A stretch of 9,846 nt of DNA from Acidobacteriaceae bacterium (GTDB lineage Bacteria; Acidobacteriota; Terriglobia; Terriglobales; Acidobacteriaceae), in contig PMTP01000200.1 in NCBI GenBank assembly GCA_003167305.1, positions 1-9,846 of the forward strand, read 5' to 3'. The notes beneath the pieces are model-generated. The model was given only the letters and a program-made list of their open reading frames with translations, did no database searches and had not been told where the DNA came from. How positions within the stretch are numbered: the first letter of the stretch is position 1; each line of letters begins with the position of its first letter. Shown here piece by piece: positions 5,288 through 9,846 of the stretch. A program made the position numbers and the translations under genes.

Positions 5288-6388
5288 TTAGTTGCGTTCG
5301 AGACTGATTGCCATATCGTCGAGCGAGAGCGAACGGAGCAGGTTGCGCCGCATTCCCGACTCCACGCGAACCAAAGCGTGTGCAGCGGAGTCAATCCAAT
5401 CGAGCGTGAGACCCTGAGCCAGGCGAGCCAGTTCGCCCTCAATGTCCAGGTTACGGATGAGCCGCGGTGTGCCGGCCACCAGCAGCAGCAGGTCTTCGAC
5501 GAGGCTGCTCAGCGCGCGCAGCAGGTTGAGGGTCTTCTCTTGGCCGTCGGCGCCGGTGCGGTAGCTTTCCGTGGCGTGGAAGAGCGTGGAGTAATCGGGT
5601 TCCCGCAGTGCGGTGCGCAGCAGGACGAGCGCGTCCTGGCGGCTGGCCAGATAAACGCCCAGGTCGAGGATTAGCGCGCGGCCCACGGCGCCCTCGGCGA
5701 GGCGGGCAGTCAGAGCGCGGTCCTGCGCCTTGAGCAGCGGGCGGCGCTTCAGGAGCAGTGCTTCCAGTTCCGTGGCGGGAATCGCGCCCAGCCGATGCAC
5801 CACGGCGCGCGAGCGGATGGTGGGCAGCAGCTCCTGCGGATTCTCGGTGAGCAGAACGAGCGATGTGTGCGCGGGCGGTTCCTCTAAAACTTTCAGCAGC
5901 GAGTTTGCAGCCTCTTTCATGAAAGCAGACGAGGTGAAGATGGTGAAGGTGCGCCGCGATTCGACTGGCGGGCGATAGTAGGCGACGTGGATCACCTGCC
6001 GGACCTGGCCCAGCTTGATCAGCAGCTGCGGCGGGTCGGGCGGGACGATGAGCAGGTCCGGATGGGTCTGGATGAGGATGCGGGTCTCTCGCTTGTCGGT
6101 CTCGCGCAGCTCGTCGCGGGCGGCGACGGCCTCGGCGACCAGGGCGTCCAGGTCAGCGGATAGGGCGATGCGGGTGCAGTTGGCGCAGGCGCCGCAAAAG
6201 TCCGGCAGGCCATCCGATTCTTTCGGTCGCAGGCAGTTGACGGCTTTCGCCAGCATCAGCGCCAGCGTGTACTTGCCCGCACCGCGCGGGCCGGCCAGAA
6301 TCAGCGACTGCGGAAAGCGCTCCGCGCGAATGCTCTCGCGCAGATGCGTGACGGTCGCCGGGTTGCCGAGAAAATCCTGAAAGCCCAC
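5288..6388 (-). CDS. holB: DNA polymerase III delta' subunit (clamp loader)
   Basis: Delta' is the rigid AAA+ subunit of the clamp loader that opens and places the beta sliding clamp. The 366-residue protein has a Walker A, GPRGAGKY, at 33-40 and a four-cysteine zinc module (C52, C65, C68, C71). HPDL occurs at 109-112, NSLLKVLEEPP at 162-172, a sensor-1 type TEN at 181-183 and SRA at 193-195 where many clamp-loader subunits have SRC. The Walker B region reads FTIFTSSAFM and lacks the acidic pair, consistent with a non-hydrolysing delta'. About 30 residues (76-104, rich in A, E, R, D) are inserted between the zinc module and the HPDL motif compared with typical short spacers. The GTG start at 6388 matches the family N-terminus (FQDFLGNPATVTHLR), though no ribosome site is evident. 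It lies 35 bp after the polyprenyl synthase and 22 bp before hfq. The tmk gene often found next to holB is absent. Confidence 0.93.
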   Translation of the reverse strand: MGFQDFLGNPATVTHLRESIRAERFPQSLILAGPRGAGKYTLALMLAKAVNCLRPKESDGLPDFCGACANCTRIALSADLDALVAEAVAARDELRETDKRETRILIQTHPDLLIVPPDPPQLLIKLGQVRQVIHVAYYRPPVESRRTFTIFTSSAFMKEAANSLLKVLEEPPAHTSLVLLTENPQELLPTIRSRAVVHRLGAIPATELEALLLKRRPLLKAQDRALTARLAEGAVGRALILDLGVYLASRQDALVLLRTALREPDYSTLFHATESYRTGADGQEKTLNLLRALSSLVEDLLLLVAGTPRLIRNLDIEGELARLAQGLTLDWIDSAAHALVRVESGMRRNLLRSLSLDDMAISLERN

Positions 6389-6423
6389 GGTTTGAGTTTA
6401 GTGCATCGTAAGCGTGCCCGGCT

Positions 6424-7413
6424 TCACTTCTCTCGCGCCACCACAAAATCCGGCACCCACAGCAGCGCGCGTTTGTACTCCGAGTCGGCGATGGCGGCCA
6501 GCGCCTGGCGGCTCTGTTCGGCGTAGCGGTCGGCCACACCCATCGCGTACTCCACCGAACCGTTGCGCAGCAGAATCTCGCGGATCTTCTCGCGGCTCAC
6601 ATTCTCGAAGCTGCGGTCGTCCAGCACCCGCTGAATCGTCCGGCGGTCGGCGGCCGTGCCGTGGTCAATCGAGTGGATCACCGCCAGCGTCGCCTTGCCT
6701 TCGCGCAGGTCGCTGGCCACCGGCTTGCCCAGAACCTCTTCGGTCGCCGTCAGGTCGAGCACGTCGTCCACAATCTGAAAGGCCAGGCCCACGGTCCTGC
6801 CATACGCACCAAGGCTCGCCTCCACAGCCTCCGTGGCGCCGGCCAGCACCGCGCCCAGCCGCATCGAAACCGAAAACAGGCAGGCGGTCTTGCGATAGAT
6901 CAGATCGTAGTACTCGGCCTCGCTGACGGCCCGGCCCAGCTTTTGAATCTGCAGCAGCTCGCCCTCGACCATCTGCTGGGTCAAGCCGATCAGCAGGTCT
7001 AGCACGCGCAGGCTCTTCTCTTTGAGAGCCACATTGAAGGCCTGCATATAAAGCCAGTCGCCAGCCAGCACGCATTTCTCATTGCCCCAGGTGGTATTGG
7101 CCGAGGGCCGCCCGCGCCGCACATTGGCGCTGTCGATGATGTCGTCGTGGACCAGCGTCGCGGAGTGGACCATCTCCACCACCGCTCCCAGCCGGATGGC
7201 AGCCTGGCCGGTGTAGCCCAGCGCGTGTGACGACAAGAGCAGCAGCGTAGGCCGGATGCGCTTGCCGCCGCCGCCCCTCAGGTATTCGGCAATCTCCGTG
7301 ATGGTGCTGACGCCGGAGGCCGAGTCGCGCCCCAGCTCCTGCTCAATTGCCACGAGGTCGTCCCGCAGCAGCTCGAAGACCTCTTTCGCCGTCGCTATCG
7401 CCAATGTGCTCAA
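6424..7413 (-). CDS. Long-chain polyprenyl diphosphate synthase (trans-type)
   Basis: The enzyme lengthens farnesyl or geranylgeranyl diphosphate with isopentenyl diphosphate to make the side chain of menaquinone or ubiquinone. The 329-residue protein shows GKRIRP at 50-55, the first Asp-rich motif DDIID at 90-94 followed by RRGRPS, YRKTA near 173-177, the second Asp-rich motif DDVLD at 216-220, and GKPVASDLREGKATL at 229-243. Residues A and T at positions -5 and -4 before the first motif are small. In this family that permits a long product rather than stopping at C15 or C20; whether it is hepta-, octa- or nonaprenyl cannot be told. The start is TTG 7413, preceded by GGAGAG with a very short spacer, and an in-frame TAG upstream excludes longer alternatives. 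It is the first gene of a probable unit with holB and hfq. Confidence 0.95.
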   Translation of the reverse strand: MSTLAIATAKEVFELLRDDLVAIEQELGRDSASGVSTITEIAEYLRGGGGKRIRPTLLLLSSHALGYTGQAAIRLGAVVEMVHSATLVHDDIIDSANVRRGRPSANTTWGNEKCVLAGDWLYMQAFNVALKEKSLRVLDLLIGLTQQMVEGELLQIQKLGRAVSEAEYYDLIYRKTACLFSVSMRLGAVLAGATEAVEASLGAYGRTVGLAFQIVDDVLDLTATEEVLGKPVASDLREGKATLAVIHSIDHGTAADRRTIQRVLDDRSFENVSREKIREILLRNGSVEYAMGVADRYAEQSRQALAAIADSEYKRALLWVPDFVVAREK

Positions 7414-7480
7414 AGCTCTCCGGTTTCCGTGTTCGTTATTGATAGGCTAGTACGGTGACAATTAAAATGCGAAACAATCA
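7414..7480 (-). promoter_or_regulatory. Likely promoter region of the polyprenyl synthase-holB-hfq unit
   Basis: This AT-rich stretch directly upstream of the TTG start is the natural place for a promoter. TTGTCA (at 7456-7461 on the - strand) matches the -35 consensus at five of six positions, but the hexamers 15-18 bp downstream match TATAAT poorly, so the pair is not convincing. GGAGAG at 7416-7421 is the ribosome site. Assignment rests mainly on position and base composition. Confidence 0.3.
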
Positions 7481-7563
7481 TGAGTGAGTCAGTGAATGAG
7501 TGAATAAGTGAAAAACCCGCGCCATTATTGCTTCACTCATTCACTTCTTCACTCATTCACTAT
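7481..7563. repeat. Octamer tandem repeats (TGAGTGAA) in inverted arrangement
   Basis: The left arm holds four tandem octamers at 7481-7512 (TGAGTGAG, TCAGTGAA, TGAGTGAA, TAAGTGAA). The right arm holds four reverse-complement octamers at 7532-7563 (TTCACTCA, TTCACTTC, TTCACTCA, TTCACTAT). Positions 7491-7512 pair with 7540-7561 over 22 bp with one mismatch, leaving a 27-base loop. The element fills most of the 165-bp gap between the yajQ-type gene and the polyprenyl synthase gene, 15 bp past the yajQ stop. It could end or stabilise the yajQ transcript. There is no T-run after the stem, so it is not a classical terminator. It has no open frame and no IS-like ends. Confidence 0.85.
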
Positions 7564-7578
7564 CGAACTGTCACGAAA

Positions 7579-8082
7579 TCAATTCGTGCGGTAGTTGGTG
7601 AACTGCAATTCGACGCCCATATCCTTGCCGCGCAGCAGGGCGATAATCGCCTGCAACTCGTCGCGGTCCTTGCTCGATATTCTCACCGTATCGCCCTGGA
7701 TGCTGGCCTGCGCCTTCTTCTTCGCGTCCTTCACCAGGCGCACGATCTCCTTGGCCTTTTCGATGGGAATCCCCTGCTGCAAGGTGATCTTCTGGCGCAC
7801 CGTCTTGCCCAGCGCCGGCTCCAGCTTGCCGTAGGTCAGGTTCTTCAGCGAGACGCCGCGCTTGACCAGCTTTTGGCCCAAAATCTCCTTGACCGCCTCC
7901 AGATGGTACTCGCCGTCGGAGGCCAACTGAATCTCCTTGTCGCCCTCGGCCAGTTTGACCTCGGAGTGGGAATCCTTCAGGTCGAAGCGCTGGCGAATCT
8001 CCTTCAGCGCCTGGTCGATGGCGTTGCGCACCTCTTGAATCTCCACCTTGCTGACGATGTCGAACGAATTTTCCTGTGCCAT
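7579..8082 (-). CDS. YajQ-family nucleotide-binding protein
   Basis: YajQ proteins have two ferredoxin-like domains that bind RNA or nucleotides; some members act as cyclic-di-GMP effectors. The 167-residue product matches the family length (E. coli YajQ is about 163). Family landmarks are the N-terminal MAQENSFDIVSKV, a segment beginning NAIDQALKEIRQRFDLKDS, GKLEPALGKTVRQKITLQQGI in the centre (about residues 87-107), SIQGDTVRISSKDRDELQ and the C-terminal VELQFTNYR. The start is ATG 8082, with AGGA five bases upstream at 8088-8091. An in-frame TTG six codons earlier (8100) is rejected because the family begins at MAxENSFD and the ribosome site suits the ATG. It lies 54 bp after tatD and is followed by the octamer-repeat hairpin. 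Whether this member binds c-di-GMP cannot be seen from sequence. Confidence 0.94.
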   Translation of the reverse strand: MAQENSFDIVSKVEIQEVRNAIDQALKEIRQRFDLKDSHSEVKLAEGDKEIQLASDGEYHLEAVKEILGQKLVKRGVSLKNLTYGKLEPALGKTVRQKITLQQGIPIEKAKEIVRLVKDAKKKAQASIQGDTVRISSKDRDELQAIIALLRGKDMGVELQFTNYRTN

Positions 8083-8136
8083 ACGCTTCCTGTCCTTCAA
8101 CTTTGAAAGGCAATACCTGCCTTACAACAATACTTG

Positions 8137-8955
8137 TCAGATCCCCCCAAAGCCAAACAGCCGATTAAAATTCTTCGTCGTCGCTGCGGCGATTTCTTCC
8201 TCTTCCACGCCCAGCAGCCCTGCCAATACCGACGCCGTCTGCGCCACCCATGCCGGCTCATTGCGCTTGCCGCGCTGCGCCGCCGGAGCCAGCCAGGGCG
8301 CGTCGGTCTCCACCAGCAGTGAGTCCAGCGGCAGCCGAGCGGCCACGTCGCGCAACGCCTGTGCCTTGGGGTAGGTCAGATTCCCGGCAAACGACACCAG
8401 GAAGCCCAGCTCCAGCGAGCGCCGCGCCTGCTCCCAGCCGCCGCCGAAGCAGTGCATGATGCCGCCCAGGCCGGTCGTCCGCCAGTGCGTCTCCAGAATC
8501 CCGAAGAGATACTCCCAGGCGTCGGTAGTTCCATCCTTTGCCCGGCAATGAATCAGGATCGGCCGCTTCCGGCTGGCGGCAATCTCCAGTTGGCGCGCAA
8601 GCCCGCTCATCTGCACCGCGCGCGACGCGCCTTCATGGAAATAATCCAGCCCGATCTCCCCGCAGGCGATCACCTCCGGCTCCCCCAGCAGCCGGTCCAG
8701 CTTGCCCAGAATCTTGTCGTCAATCTCCGCCGTGTTGTGCGGATAAACGCCCGCGCTGGCGTAGAGCTTCGGGATACCGTCCCGCCCATTGAACTCGCGG
8801 CAGACGGCCAGCGCCCCATCCATCCCGCTTGCCTGCTCGCCAATGCCGATCGCCAGCACGGCGCCCACGCCCGCCTCCCACGCCCGCCGCAGCATCGCTT
8901 CGCGGTCGCCGTCATAGCGCGGGCTGTCCAGGTGAGCGTGAGAATCAATCAGCAA
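8137..8955 (-). CDS. tatD: TatD-family metal-dependent hydrolase/DNase
   Basis: TatD proteins are TIM-barrel hydrolases with a two-metal site and 3'-5' exonuclease activity on DNA or RNA, linked to DNA repair or RNA turnover. The 272-residue protein has the full ligand set: HAH at H6 and H8, E100 in ACGEIGLDY, H136 in LIHCR, H168 in IMHCFGG and D218 in LVETDAPWLAP. Length and motif spacing are normal for the family. The start is TTG 8955, with GGAGAG at 8962-8967 six bases upstream and an in-frame TAG immediately before it. A later start would remove the HxH motif, so TTG is well supported. It lies 36 bp after metG and 54 bp before the YajQ-family gene. Neighbouring metG and tatD are a common bacterial arrangement, often together with holB, which here is displaced by two genes. 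Which paralogue (TatD, YcfH or YjjV-like) it is cannot be fixed; the metG context favours the YcfH-like group. Confidence 0.94.
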   Translation of the reverse strand: MLIDSHAHLDSPRYDGDREAMLRRAWEAGVGAVLAIGIGEQASGMDGALAVCREFNGRDGIPKLYASAGVYPHNTAEIDDKILGKLDRLLGEPEVIACGEIGLDYFHEGASRAVQMSGLARQLEIAASRKRPILIHCRAKDGTTDAWEYLFGILETHWRTTGLGGIMHCFGGGWEQARRSLELGFLVSFAGNLTYPKAQALRDVAARLPLDSLLVETDAPWLAPAAQRGKRNEPAWVAQTASVLAGLLGVEEEEIAAATTKNFNRLFGFGGI

Positions 8956-8991
8956 TGCCTACTCTCCATACAATGCACAACGAGTCTACGT

Positions 8992-9846
8992 TCACTTCAA
9001 CCGCGCGCCCAGCGGGACATCTTCCAGGAAACCGGCCAGCACCGGCGTGCCGTCTTCCAGCGAAGCCGCCAGCAGCATTCCATTTGACTCCAGGCCGCGC
9101 ATCTTGCGGGGGGCCAGATTCGCCACGATCACGATCTTCCGCCCAATCAGTTTCTCCGGCTCGTAGTACTGCGCAATGCCAGCCAGAATCTGCCGCTTCT
9201 CATAGCCAAGATCGACCTCCAGGCGCAGCAGCTTGTCGGCCTTGGGAACCCGCTCCGCCACGAGAATCTGCGCCACGCGCAGATCGACCTTGATGAAGTC
9301 GTCGATGGTGATGTGCTGCGGCTCTTGCGTTGCGGCCACCTGCGTTGGGGCTGGCGGTGCTGCGGCTGGCTCGGTTGGAACCGGAACCGATGCCTGGGCA
9401 ACGGTTTCGTATGCCAGTGCTTCATCCTCGGCCTGAACGCCAATTGAATCGACTGGAACTTTGTCCCAAGACTTTTGCTTTTCGGTTTCTTCGCTCACGA
9501 TTGCCTCTTTCTCTCTGATCTTTGCTGCCGGAGCCGGAATGGCTGTTTTTACGGCAGGCGCAGCAGCTTGCGGGGAAGGTTTCGAGTTGGCCGCTGGCTC
9601 ATTTTGGGAAACAGCCTTGCCGCCCGCGGCCTCGGTGACGCTCAAGCTGTTCTGCTCTTCGATCTTCTGCATCCGTTCCACCGCATCCTTCTCCGCGCGA
9701 GGAAACAGCGGCGCTGGCTCGCCAAACTTTGTTCCGGCCCGCAATCCGCCCCATACAATCTCCGTCAAAAAAGCACTGCGTGCGGCAGCCGCGATCTCGC
9801 CCTGGCCGAGTTGCCGCCACACCTTCGCCGCCGACTCCGGCAAGAT
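8992..9846 (-). CDS. metG: Methionyl-tRNA synthetase, C-terminal part (5' end outside window)
   Basis: MetRS charges initiator and elongator tRNA(Met). The frame is open to the right edge, so the catalytic domain (HIGH and KMSKS) lies outside; 284 residues are present. The first 60 or so are the end of the anticodon-binding helical domain ([25 protein letters not shown]). About 110 residues rich in Ala, Pro, Glu and Val follow, with no recognisable fold. The C-terminal OB-fold tRNA-binding domain (Trbp111/EMAP-II type) runs from [16 protein letters not shown] through [16 protein letters not shown] and SNGMLLAAS to ARLK. This last domain dimerises in bacterial MetRS and strengthens tRNA binding. 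The stop is TGA; tatD follows 36 bp later and metG-tatD-yajQ probably share a transcript. The long linker is the only unusual point. Confidence 0.96.
   Translation of the reverse strand: MLPESAAKVWRQLGQGEIAAAARSAFLTEIVWGGLRAGTKFGEPAPLFPRAEKDAVERMQKIEEQNSLSVTEAAGGKAVSQNEPAANSKPSPQAAAPAVKTAIPAPAAKIREKEAIVSEETEKQKSWDKVPVDSIGVQAEDEALAYETVAQASVPVPTEPAAAPPAPTQVAATQEPQHITIDDFIKVDLRVAQILVAERVPKADKLLRLEVDLGYEKRQILAGIAQYYEPEKLIGRKIVIVANLAPRKMRGLESNGMLLAASLEDGTPVLAGFLEDVPLGARLK

Noticed and set aside
5266..5442. Longer N-terminus for Hfq reading back into holB
   Set aside because: The extension overlaps holB coding sequence in another frame and has no homology, while ATG 5265 has an ideal AGGAGGAG ribosome site.
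7481..7563. CRISPR array
   Set aside because: Units are 8 bp with no spacers between them, and the two blocks are in opposite orientation; no cas genes are nearby.
7528..8106. A 192-codon + strand frame antisense to the YajQ-family gene, beginning in the octamer repeats
   Set aside because: The product is Leu/Gln/His-rich shadow sequence, whereas the - strand gene matches the YajQ family along its full length.

Overview
The window is a GC-rich (roughly 60%) bacterial chromosome segment made mostly of housekeeping genes. The best guess for its source is an acidobacterium (Acidobacteriota, Terriglobia-like). This is an inference from the divergent Hfq with a basic N-terminal extension, the SecA C-terminus, the CpaE-type ATPase and the CTAG-containing intergenic repeats; no marker here settles it. 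All three stop codons end intact genes, so the standard code applies.

Layout. The 3' part of secA enters from the left on the + strand (1-1422). It converges on a cpaE/tadZ-like gene on the - strand (1450-2682/2700). That gene reads in one frame from end to end but is broken by two in-frame stops, TAA at codon 96 and TAG at codon 210. About 450 bp without a gene follow (2701-3146), holding small inverted repeats and clusters of the word GCTAG. A CYTH-fold protein (-) and a full-length Sua5-type threonylcarbamoyl-AMP synthase (+) then diverge from a 60-bp spacer that carries a TATACT -10-like box and a perfect 7-bp hairpin.

From 4930 to the right edge everything is on the - strand. In transcription order: metG (C-terminal part, running off the window), tatD, a YajQ-family gene, a 165-bp gap with an octamer-repeat hairpin, a long-chain polyprenyl diphosphate synthase, holB (DNA polymerase III delta') and hfq. 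Spacings of 22-54 bp suggest two transcription units, metG-tatD-yajQ and polyprenyl synthase-holB-hfq, separated by the repeat.

The genes serve protein export (SecA), tRNA charging and modification (MetG, Sua5), replication (HolB), isoprenoid-quinone or carrier-lipid synthesis (polyprenyl synthase), RNA-based regulation (Hfq) and probably nucleotide signalling or phosphate chemistry (YajQ, CYTH). No RNA genes, insertion sequences, CRISPR arrays or prophage genes were seen. The points most worth a second look are the doubly interrupted cpaE, the Hfq that lacks two canonical proximal-face residues, and the 8-bp tandem repeats arranged as a long inverted repeat.
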